From Microcaldota archaeon (lineage in GTDB: Archaea > Micrarchaeota > Micrarchaeia > Micrarchaeales > Micrarchaeaceae), in contig DUIS01000041.1 in NCBI GenBank assembly GCA_013330215.1, forward strand, positions 1-8,049: DNA of 8,049 nucleotides, read 5' to 3'. Below are positions 1 to 5,884 of the stretch, one piece after another. Each line of letters begins with the position of its first letter. The stretch's first letter is position 1. The notes under the pieces are model-generated. The model did not search any database, was not told the origin of the DNA, and saw nothing but the letters and a program-made list of their open reading frames with translations. Position numbers and translations under genes: made by a program.

Positions 1-1
1 C

Positions 2-448
2 GTTGTCACGGAGGGTGTCGTAAAGGTGCATGACAACCTCTATCACAATTCAGGGAAAACGGTAGGGGTGAGGTCCCTCCAAAGCCAGGATGAGGACATA
101 AAGGAGGCAGGGCCAGGGACAAGGGTGGGCATCGCGCTGAAGGGAATAGAGGACAGCGAGATGAAGAAGGGCGACATCCTCTCAAGCGCGCAGACCAAGA
201 CGGGAAGGCAGCTGGAGCTCGATGTAAATAACAGCGCATTCGCAAAGGAGGTCATCGAGCCTGGCAAGAACTATTCGATCGCAACGGGATTCTCCTATTC
301 GAGCGCCGTAGTCGAGGATGTCAAGGGCACAAAGGTAAAGCTGAAGCTCGAGAAGGCGATATGCGCGGAACCGAACGACAAGTTCATGCTTGTGAGGGCT
401 ATCGCACCAAGGATATTCGCATCCGGAAGGATAGAGAATATACTCTGA
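2..448 (+). CDS. EF-Tu/SelB-like translation GTPase, C-terminal part (partial, cut by left edge)
   Basis: The reading frame is already open at base 2, so the start lies outside the window and the GTG at 26 is not a real start. The visible 148 residues resemble domain 2 of EF-Tu, SelB and eIF2-gamma. They begin with VTEGVVKVHDNLY, then a beta-barrel with GKTVGVRSLQSQDEDIKEAGPGTRVGIALKGIE and the typical KKGDIL strand. A short domain 3-like part follows and ends in APRIFASGRIENIL. No G1-G5 nucleotide motifs are visible because they would lie upstream. The family delivers aminoacyl-tRNA to the ribosome; archaea also carry reduced EF-Tu/SelB paralogues of unknown role. The short third domain suggests such a paralogue and not canonical EF-1alpha, but the missing N-terminus prevents a firm call. 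Confidence 0.75.
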   Translation, partial: VVTEGVVKVHDNLYHNSGKTVGVRSLQSQDEDIKEAGPGTRVGIALKGIEDSEMKKGDILSSAQTKTGRQLELDVNNSAFAKEVIEPGKNYSIATGFSYSSAVVEDVKGTKVKLKLEKAICAEPNDKFMLVRAIAPRIFASGRIENIL

Positions 449-452
449 GGCC

Positions 453-470
453 TAATTCTTTTTTATTTTA
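453..470 (+). terminator. T-rich archaeal-type terminator after the translation GTPase
   Basis: A T-rich run (ATTCTTTTTTATTTTA) starts about five bases after the TGA at 446-448. Archaeal RNA polymerase terminates at U-tracts without needing a hairpin, and no stem is visible here. It separates the GTPase gene from the A+T-rich peptidase gene downstream. Confidence 0.55.
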
Positions 471-496
471 TCTGGGGTAGATCAATCCCGAAAAGA

Positions 497-511
497 ATAA
501 GTATTAAAAAA
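497..511 (+). promoter_or_regulatory. Candidate TATA box for the G1 peptidase gene
   Basis: ATAAGTATTAAAAAA is centred about 26-38 bases before the possible TTG (533) and ATG (542) starts. That is where a TATA element would sit for a leaderless or nearly leaderless archaeal transcript. There is no convincing Shine-Dalgarno sequence before either start, which fits. The surrounding A+T richness lowers specificity. Confidence 0.4.
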
Positions 512-541
512 ACAATAAGTTATTGTGATAAATTGGGCAGG

Positions 542-1300
542 ATGGAAGTAAAGCAGAAACCAAAAGGGAATGTTGCAAGAAATAAATTGATGGCGCTTTT
601 TCTTAGCGGTGCAATTGCACTTACCTTTGTAGGAGATGGGATACACTCGTCAAAACTACAGAATAATGATTCTAATTGGGCTGGAATTTACGCTGTGACC
701 GATCCAGTCAATCCGAAGCCCGTAATAAAAGCGATAGAAGCTTCTTGGACGGTAGTTACTCCGCTAAATGAGCAAACAAGTAATAAATCCTCAATATCAC
801 AATGGATAGGAATAGGAGGTATAAGCAAAGATGGTACTCTTATACAGATAGGTACTGTTTGTGACCATGAGGATGATTGGATAGCTTGTGGAGCTTTTTA
901 TGAACTTTTGCCAAATCTTCCAAAAGAGTACGATGTTACGGTAGTGCCAGGCAGTACTATAAATGCTAATATAAGAGAAATTGGTAGAAATCTTTGGCAG
1001 TTGCAGTTAACAGACAAACAGGATAATGTTGATATAAAAGAAATGGTAAATTATGAATCATCAGAGCGTTCTGCAGAAGCGATTTTGGAAAGGCCAGCTT
1101 TCGGTGACATGAAAACTCATTATACTTTGCTAGATTTCGATGTTGCAAGATTCTTCAATTTGCGTATAGGTGTCAGCGATAGCAATAAAATTTATGGAAT
1201 GAAGACATTCAGACGTGAAATAGAAAAGGATGGGAAAGAGATAACAGAATCAGATCTCTACCAAGGCAACAATGTCGTTATAAAATATAAAAGGAAATGA
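542..1300 (+). CDS. Secreted glutamic peptidase, G1 (eqolisin) family
   Basis: Predicted pepstatin-insensitive acid endopeptidase acting outside the membrane. From the ATG (252 residues), a basic start and hydrophobic stretch at about 16-31 form a signal peptide or anchor. Then comes NWAGIYAV (45-52), the ASWTVVTP strand, SQWIGIGG (W88) and LIQIGT (Q102). The W-to-Q spacing of 14 equals that of scytalidoglutamic peptidase (W39, Q53; Q53 is catalytic). The catalytic Glu should be E179 or E183 in SAEAILERP, followed by LLDFDVARFF. A FYELLP block (118-123) matches the family's YEW.P segment. The gene is much richer in A+T than its neighbours: 841-900 and 1021-1080 have 23 and 20 G+C of 60, against 36 and 29 of 60 in sampled topoisomerase stretches. 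This suggests transfer. A TTG at 533 would add three residues; I prefer the ATG. Family assignment is from motif recognition, and activity is inferred. Confidence 0.75.
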   Translation: MEVKQKPKGNVARNKLMALFLSGAIALTFVGDGIHSSKLQNNDSNWAGIYAVTDPVNPKPVIKAIEASWTVVTPLNEQTSNKSSISQWIGIGGISKDGTLIQIGTVCDHEDDWIACGAFYELLPNLPKEYDVTVVPGSTINANIREIGRNLWQLQLTDKQDNVDIKEMVNYESSERSAEAILERPAFGDMKTHYTLLDFDVARFFNLRIGVSDSNKIYGMKTFRREIEKDGKEITESDLYQGNNVVIKYKRK

Positions 1301-1327
1301 AATGCTACGGGCATACGGCGCATACTG

Positions 1328-2038
1328 TTATAACTTGTACTCCTTAACTCCTGCAAAACCCACAAACCCTACCCATACAAGTGCTATGCCGAGCAGTTGG
1401 CAGTAGTAGAGAAACAATGGCGGAAGAGCGGCAAAGTGCAATATATCAACCGCAAGAAAGAGTATCGCGCCAGGTATTATCGCAAGCACCTTGGCACGCC
1501 TTCTCGCTACATAGTTTCTCACCGAGACAAAAGAAATGACCGCCAGCGATGAGACTGCTATAAAGAGCGAGACTGCCATGACGGGCAGCGGCAGTGCGCC
1601 ATATATCTCGTAGCCGTTGAATATGCCCCATATGTTTGCCGTGTAGAGCACATAGAGCAGTATGGACACCAGCGCTATACAGTAGTAATAGTAGGCGCGC
1701 TTGGCTTTCCTTGACCTTACAAACTGCATGTGCCCTATGGAGAAGGCGAGCAGCGGCATCGCTATGGCTAACAGGTACACCTTTGCGAGGAACTCAGAGT
1801 ATACCCCGAACGCAAAGAGCAACTCAACAAGAACCGCTATGGCAAACATTCGCATGCCAGAGCTCCATATGAGCGAGCTCATGCTTTTGCCTTTGATGTA
1901 GAACCGCGCAAGCAGCATCGCAAGTGCGGCGTTGACGATGAACACCAAAAGGGCGAAGAGTATTGCAACCAGCTGTGCACCGACCATCATCTCACGCAGA
2001 ACCATGGGAGCCAACCAATAAATAAGCTTACGGGACAT
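1328..2038 (-). CDS. Seven-helix integral membrane protein of unknown function
   Basis: I do not recognise the family. The 236-residue protein is almost entirely hydrophobic, with segments at about 19-43, 62-81, 84-104, 115-138, 148-172, 184-204 and 207-230. Basic loops (RFYIKGK after segment 1, RSRKAKR before segment 4, RNYVARRRAK before segment 6) alternate with neutral ones. By the positive-inside rule this gives seven helices with the N-terminus outside and the C-terminus inside. Segment 4 begins with a run of four tyrosines. The gene converges on the peptidase gene (27-base gap) and diverges from the DUF192 gene. The first ATG is at 2038; ATGs at residues 17-18 (1990/1987) would suit a leaderless transcript from the A+T island at 2015-2030 and leave the same seven helices. 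Sensor, scaffold and transporter roles are all possible. Confidence 0.7.
   Translation of the reverse strand: MSRKLIYWLAPMVLREMMVGAQLVAILFALLVFIVNAALAMLLARFYIKGKSMSSLIWSSGMRMFAIAVLVELLFAFGVYSEFLAKVYLLAIAMPLLAFSIGHMQFVRSRKAKRAYYYYCIALVSILLYVLYTANIWGIFNGYEIYGALPLPVMAVSLFIAVSSLAVISFVSVRNYVARRRAKVLAIIPGAILFLAVDILHFAALPPLFLYYCQLLGIALVWVGFVGFAGVKEYKL
2015..2030. promoter_or_regulatory. Shared A+T island, candidate TATA elements for divergent genes
   Basis: CCAATAAATAAGCTTA stands out in a G+C-balanced region. Read on the plus strand it puts transcription start near 2048, giving a leader of about 15 bases for the DUF192 gene (ATG 2063). Read on the minus strand (AGCTTATTTATT) it would start transcription near 1995, just ahead of ATGs at 1990 and 1987 of the seven-helix gene. 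Both uses are inference from spacing. Confidence 0.35.
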
Positions 2039-2062
2039 AGATTATGAGCTGCAAGTGTATTC

Positions 2063-2551
2063 ATGAAGAGGAAGGATTACTTCGTTGTGATTATTGTGGT
2101 AGTCGGGATAGCCCTCGCCCTTATCTACGAAAGCGGTATTCTTGGGCCGAATGCGTCAAGGCCTACTGCCTTCGAGTTTAACAACAAGACATACTCGATA
2201 ACTGCATATGCATCTAACACAACAGAGCGTGAAAAGGGGCTGATGAACGCGACGGTGACGAACAGCACATTCATGCTCTTCTACTTCGGGCAGCCCGGCA
2301 TATACTCCTTCTGGATGAAGGACACCTACTCGCAGCTCGACATAATATGGCTCAATTACAGCGGTTCCACAGGCATGGCAAAAGTTGTCTACGTCGTGGA
2401 TGCGCCCCCTTGCGTCAACTACAGCAGCGACCAGAGCGGATGCAGGATATATACGCCAAGCTCAGAGGCGAACTACGTCCTTGAGGCTAAGGCGGGATTT
2501 GCGGAGCGGAACAACATGACTGTAGGGTCTTCCATCAAGTTCCTGCACTGA
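2063..2551 (+). CDS. Membrane-anchored DUF192 family protein with many N-glycosylation sequons
   Basis: The 162-residue protein starts MKRKDYF, followed by one hydrophobic segment (7-22). This predicts an N-terminal anchor with the domain outside the cell. Residues 36-160 match DUF192: REKGLM (56-61), MLFYFGQPGIYSFWMKDT (71-88), LDIIWL (92-97), APPC (114-117) with a second Cys at 127, RIYTP, then YVLEAKAGFAERN (138-150) and VGSSIKF. Length and order fit the family, whose biochemical role is not established. Eight of the eleven Asn residues sit in N-X-S/T sequons (30, 41, 52, 62, 67, 98, 119, 151), which suggests a heavily glycosylated surface protein. The gene diverges from the seven-helix gene and converges with the DMT pair, leaving 12 bases between stop codons. 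No clear Shine-Dalgarno sequence is visible. Confidence 0.88.
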   Translation: MKRKDYFVVIIVVVGIALALIYESGILGPNASRPTAFEFNNKTYSITAYASNTTEREKGLMNATVTNSTFMLFYFGQPGIYSFWMKDTYSQLDIIWLNYSGSTGMAKVVYVVDAPPCVNYSSDQSGCRIYTPSSEANYVLEAKAGFAERNNMTVGSSIKFLH

Positions 2552-2563
2552 GCCCAAGCAAAA

Positions 2564-2893
2564 TCAGCTTATCCCCACGAACACGACTCCTATCGCTATA
2601 ACCAGCACACCTGCCCATCTTAGCATGGTGACGTTCTCGAAAAGCAGCGCTGCGGCAAGGAACACTGCAACCACGTAGCTTATCCCAGTGATCGAGTATG
2701 CCCAGCTGAGGTGCACCCTGCTGAGAACGTAGAAGTATATCGCGGTCGATATCGCATATGCGCCCAGCCCCGCAGCAAGCGTAAGAAAAATATGAGAATC
2801 CAGGAACGCATCCTTGAAGAGGAACTGGCCTACTCCCCCGAGCAGCGTTGACACGATCAGGAGCGCTATTATGATCAGTTTTCTATCATTCAA
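2564..2893 (-). CDS. Four-helix DMT/EamA-type membrane transporter subunit (second of pair)
   Basis: This 109-residue protein has four membrane segments at about 6-24, 34-55, 65-86 and 91-108, the size and layout of half-length drug/metabolite transporter (SMR/EamA-like) proteins. Segment 1 ends in GGVGQFLFKDAF, a GQ..FK pattern seen in ArnE/ArnF-like proteins. The intramembrane Glu of segment 1 that proton-coupled EmrE-type exporters use is absent; the only helix-region Glu follows segment 3 (LLFENV). The start is TTG, supported by AGGTG five bases upstream. It lies eight bases after the upstream partner's stop, so co-transcription and co-assembly are likely. The substrate is unknown; a lipid-linked sugar or small metabolite is more plausible than drugs, but this is inference. 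Confidence 0.78.
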   Translation of the reverse strand: MNDRKLIIIALLIVSTLLGGVGQFLFKDAFLDSHIFLTLAAGLGAYAISTAIYFYVLSRVHLSWAYSITGISYVVAVFLAAALLFENVTMLRWAGVLVIAIGVVFVGIS

Positions 2894-2898
2894 ACAAA

Positions 2899-2903
2899 CA
2901 CCT
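2899..2903 (-). promoter_or_regulatory. Ribosome binding site AGGTG deciding a TTG start
   Basis: On the minus strand AGGTG overlaps the TAG stop of the upstream gene and sits five bases before TTG at 2893-2891. An ATG at 2889 is in another frame and soon stops, so this site decides the TTG start. It also implies tight translational coupling of the two transporter genes. Confidence 0.6.
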
Positions 2904-3258
2904 ACGCGCTTAGCGCGACTATGGTTATGCCTACGAATATGAGGATCACGCCGAGGATCCTGTACGCGCCTATGCGCTCCTTCAGTATTATAGCCGATAT
3001 TATTGTCACGAATATGAAGGAGCTTGCGAATATCGGGAAGACAACCGAAAGCTGGGAGGTCTGCAGCGCTATCAGGTAAAGGGTGAAGCTCACAGCGTAT
3101 CCGCAGAGGCCCAATATGATGTTCTTATTCAGGAGCGTCTTCAGTATGTCCATTACGGAATTCAGGCGCTTCTGGAGGCCCCTCTTGAAGAGCAGCTGCG
3201 AGAACGACGTGAACAGCGCAGCAACAAGTGTTAAAAATATAACCAAATATATATTCAT
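2902..3258 (-). CDS. Four-helix DMT/EamA-type membrane transporter subunit (first of pair)
   Basis: From the ATG at 3258 the protein has 118 residues, beginning MNIYLVIFL. It has four hydrophobic segments at about 3-22, 48-66, 72-94 and 98-117. Segment 1 carries FSQLLFKRGLQ and has no Glu, so EmrE-type drug/proton exchange is unlikely. The end of the third segment, SAIILKERIGAYRILGVILIFVGI, is typical of EamA/DMT proteins (LKE, then a glycine-rich last helix). The frame extends to a TTG at 3291, but that would add eleven charged residues and overlap the divergent gene, so I prefer the ATG. The two half-length subunits differ from each other (TSFSQLLFKRG versus GGVGQFLFKDA), as in heteromeric pairs such as ArnE/ArnF. 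Confidence 0.8.
   Translation of the reverse strand: MNIYLVIFLTLVAALFTSFSQLLFKRGLQKRLNSVMDILKTLLNKNIILGLCGYAVSFTLYLIALQTSQLSVVFPIFASSFIFVTIISAIILKERIGAYRILGVILIFVGITIVALSA
3231..3253 (+). promoter_or_regulatory. Candidate TATA region for the 3276-6445 operon
   Basis: TTAAAAATATAACCAAATAT contains two overlapping TATA-like elements (about 3231-3240 and 3245-3253) inside the start of the divergent transporter gene. The upstream one would give transcription start near 3261, leaving a short leader that still carries the GGTGATC site at 3267. The region is AT-rich coding DNA, so the exact element is uncertain. Confidence 0.4.
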
Positions 3259-3266
3259 GCTTTCAC

Positions 3267-3273
3267 GGTGATC
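3267..3273 (+). promoter_or_regulatory. Strong ribosome binding site GGTGATC before a TTG start
   Basis: GGTGATC matches seven bases of the archaeal anti-Shine-Dalgarno complement (GGAGGTGATC) and ends two bases before TTG 3276. The GGAGG register would fall about seven bases ahead of the start, which is the normal distance. It supports the TTG start of the small membrane protein and marks the beginning of the operon. Confidence 0.6.
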
Positions 3274-3275
3274 TT

Positions 3276-3518
3276 TTGAAGAAACTTGCAAGGGAGTTCA
3301 TTACATCCCTGATAACTGTTATACTTGCTATATTGGCTATAGCTTTATATATACATTCTGGCGGGACGCTTGTATTCTACACCGTAGTCGTCATAGCCAT
3401 ATTAGTCGGGTTCTACAACGCATGGCTGATATCAAGGGGAGAGCTGAAGGAAGTCAGGGAAACGAGGCCTGCACCGCGCAAGCTGAAAAGGAGGACAAGT
3501 CGGCGAAGAAAGCAATAG
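3276..3518 (+). CDS. Small two-helix membrane protein with basic C-terminal tail, unknown function
   Basis: I do not recognise a family. The 80 residues comprise a short basic start (MKKLAREF), two hydrophobic segments (about 8-26 and 32-52, with the turn HSGG between them), and a strongly basic tail from 58 on, ending RRTSRRRKQ. Two helices plus a basic N-terminus and tail predict both ends inside the cell. The basic tail could touch nucleic acid, ribosomes or lipid head groups; this is speculation. The TTG start is supported by the GGTGATC site at 3267. The gene ends 13 bases before the topoisomerase ATG, so it probably leads that operon. Its distance from the divergent transporter ATG (3258) is only 17 bases. 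Confidence 0.65.
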   Translation: MKKLAREFITSLITVILAILAIALYIHSGGTLVFYTVVVIAILVGFYNAWLISRGELKEVRETRPAPRKLKRRTSRRRKQ

Positions 3519-3531
3519 GCAGTAGATCAGC

Positions 3532-5880
3532 ATGAGCACACTCATCGTTGCCGAGAAGCCAAGTGTCGCACTGAGGATAGCGATGGCGCTCAGCAACAAC
3601 ACCCAGAAGAGGCTCAACCTCAACGGCGTGAGCTACTATGAGATGGACGAGGGGAAGGAGCGTATATACGTTGCCGCGGCGGTTGGCCACCTGTTTACCA
3701 TAATGCAGAGCGGCAGCAAGCGCGACTATCCCGTCCTGGACGTAAAATGGACTGCATCGTGGGAGGTGAACAAGAACTCCTATTTCACAAAGAAGTACCT
3801 TGACGTTTTCAAGATGCTGGCGCAGAGGAGCGACAGCTACATAAACGCATGCGACTTCGACATAGAGGGCACGGTGATAGGCACTAACATAATAAAATTC
3901 CTCGGAGGCGATACCACCAAGGCCAGGCGCATGAAGTTCTCCACAACAACAATACCCGACCTCAAGGCGGCGTATGCCAACCTGATGCCGCTCGACCTCC
4001 AGAACTTCTATGCCGGAGAGGCAAGGCACATGCTGGACTGGCTCTGGGGGATAAACCTCAGCAGGGCGCTCTCAAGCGCACTTGCAGGCACGAAGTTCAC
4101 CAGACCGCTAAGCATAGGCAGGGTGCAGGGGCCGACACTTGCGCTTCTCGCAAAGAGGGAGCTAGAAATATCGAAATTCGTACCCAAGCCATACTGGCTG
4201 GTTCTCACGCTTGTGAAGGATACGGAATTCTCAAATACGAAAGGGGAGATATTCGACGGCAAGATCGCGAAGCACGCGCTCGATGCGACTAACGCGCACC
4301 TGAAGAACGGCATAGTCGAAGAAGTGGAATCTACGGAGCAGCTAGTGCGGCCATATCCTCCGTTCGACCTCACCGCGCTCCAGCTCGAGGCTAGCAGGGT
4401 GCTCAGGATGGACCCGAGCGCAACGCTTGCAACTGCGCAGACGCTATACGAACGCGCATACATATCATATCCAAGGACATCATCGCAGAAGCTGCCTCCT
4501 ACCCTTGGCCTAAGCAAGGTGATAGGCGAGCTTGCAAAGAACCCGGCATACCAGGACCTTGCCGGCAAACTGATAAGCGAGAGGAGGTTCAGGCCCAACG
4601 AGGGTATGAAGGTGGACGAGGCCCACCCCGCAATATACCCGACCGGCGTGATGCCGAAGAACCTCACAGATGTTGAGGGCAAGCTTTACGACCTCATAGT
4701 CAAGCGCTTCATTGCGTGCTTCGCGGCCTACGCGAAGGTGGCGAAGATGAAGGTTGTTGTGAACTTCGGCGGAGAGAAATACGCAGCCAACGGCTCAAGG
4801 ACCATAGAGCGCGGATGGTATGACTTCTACGAGTTCGCAAGCGCGAAGGAGAAGGCGCTGCCCGAATTCAAGAAGGGCGAGAATGTGGGCGCATCAAAGG
4901 CGTACATGAACGAGCTCAAGACCCAGCCGCCCAGGAAGTACGGCAAGGCATCCCTGATAGCGGAACTGGAAAGAAGGGTGCTTGGCACAAAGGCAACGCG
5001 CGCATCGATAATAGACACGCTCTTCAAGCGCGGCTACATAGAGGGGGCGAGCATAATAAGCGTTACGAGCTTCGGCATGAGCGTATACAACGCGCTGAAC
5101 GACAACGCGAACATGATAGTCAACGAGGAGACTACGAGGCGCCTTGAGGAGGACATGGAGCAGATATCCGAGAACAAGAAGAGCATGAGCGAGGTAGTGG
5201 ACGAGGGCAAGCAGATGCTGCTCGAGGCGCTGAAGGTATTCGACAGCAACAAGAAGAAGATAGCGGAGGAGATGCAGAAAGGTATATCAGAGACAGAGGC
5301 GCCGCTTGGCAAGTGCCTGAAGGACGGCGGCGACCTGGTGATAAGGAAGTCGAGGCTGGGCAAGCAGTTCGTGGGCTGCACAAACTACCCGAAGTGCACA
5401 GTCACATATTCGATACCGCAGAACGCTCTTGTCGTAGCTACAGGAAAGGTGTGCGAGTTCTGCCACACGCCTATGGTCAAGGTGATAAGGAAGGGCAAGG
5501 GCGTCTTCGAGATAGACCTTGACCCGGAATGCGTGTCGCGCAACAAGTGGAAGGAGAGGCAGGAGGCAAAACGCAAGGAGGAATCCGAGAAGATAACAAT
5601 AACAACCGCAAAGGAGCTCAAGGCTGGCGCGGTCAAGAAAGTCCAGACGCCTGAGAAGAAAATGGCTGAGCCAAGTCAGAAAATAAAAACATTACAAAAC
5701 ACAGTTGAGGCCAAACCACTAGCGCATATCCCAGTAAAGAAAGCGGCGATAAAGAAAGAGGAAACAGAACCCTCAGAGAAACAGATGACGATAAAGAAGG
5801 CCACAAGGAAGGCAAAGCCAAAGATCAGCAAGAAATCAACATCTGCGAAGGCAGGCACGAAAGGCAAGAGCAAGAAGTGA
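3532..5880 (+). CDS. topA: DNA topoisomerase I, archaeal type IA, with Lys-rich C-terminal tail
   Basis: Cuts one DNA strand through a 5'-phosphotyrosine and passes the other, relaxing negative supercoils; Mg-dependent. In 782 residues: TOPRIM domain with LIVAEKP (E8) and CDFDIEG (D108, D110, E112), then RPLSIGRVQGPTLALL (191-206), the active-site segment AYISYPRTSS (nucleophile Y313, R315) and HPAIYPT (365-371). GKASLIAELERR and RASIIDTLFKRGYIE (472-504) complete the toroid. Two zinc-ribbon-like modules follow at 595-622 and 641-667, each with Asp where one Cys is expected (D598 and D664). Residues from about 672 form a low-complexity tail with 31 Lys in 111 residues, resembling histone H1-like tails. 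It sits 13 bases after the small membrane protein and four bases before the methyltransferase gene, so it is probably the middle of an operon. ATG start; no strong Shine-Dalgarno. Family certain, tail function inferred. Confidence 0.95.
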   Translation: MSTLIVAEKPSVALRIAMALSNNTQKRLNLNGVSYYEMDEGKERIYVAAAVGHLFTIMQSGSKRDYPVLDVKWTASWEVNKNSYFTKKYLDVFKMLAQRSDSYINACDFDIEGTVIGTNIIKFLGGDTTKARRMKFSTTTIPDLKAAYANLMPLDLQNFYAGEARHMLDWLWGINLSRALSSALAGTKFTRPLSIGRVQGPTLALLAKRELEISKFVPKPYWLVLTLVKDTEFSNTKGEIFDGKIAKHALDATNAHLKNGIVEEVESTEQLVRPYPPFDLTALQLEASRVLRMDPSATLATAQTLYERAYISYPRTSSQKLPPTLGLSKVIGELAKNPAYQDLAGKLISERRFRPNEGMKVDEAHPAIYPTGVMPKNLTDVEGKLYDLIVKRFIACFAAYAKVAKMKVVVNFGGEKYAANGSRTIERGWYDFYEFASAKEKALPEFKKGENVGASKAYMNELKTQPPRKYGKASLIAELERRVLGTKATRASIIDTLFKRGYIEGASIISVTSFGMSVYNALNDNANMIVNEETTRRLEEDMEQISENKKSMSEVVDEGKQMLLEALKVFDSNKKKIAEEMQKGISETEAPLGKCLKDGGDLVIRKSRLGKQFVGCTNYPKCTVTYSIPQNALVVATGKVCEFCHTPMVKVIRKGKGVFEIDLDPECVSRNKWKERQEAKRKEESEKITITTAKELKAGAVKKVQTPEKKMAEPSQKIKTLQNTVEAKPLAHIPVKKAAIKKEETEPSEKQMTIKKATRKAKPKISKKSTSAKAGTKGKSKK

Positions 5881-5884
5881 GAGT

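Noticed and set aside
1308..1326. GCATAC repeated twice between the convergent peptidase and seven-helix genes, echoing the GCATAC of the 6457-6482 hairpin.
   Set aside because: A six-base match in direct orientation without a stem is too short to call a shared element.
1328..2038. The seven-helix protein as a microbial rhodopsin.
   Set aside because: The last helix has no retinal-binding Lys and the rhodopsin helix-C and helix-G motifs are absent.
2564..3258. The transporter pair as EmrE/Gdx-type SMR exporters.
   Set aside because: No Glu in helix 1 of either subunit, which that mechanism requires.
3454..4682. Two long antisense open frames (191 and 224 codons) opposite the topoisomerase gene.
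   Set aside because: They lie entirely opposite highly conserved topoisomerase motifs and have no recognisable domains or supported start; typical shadows of a G+C-balanced coding strand.
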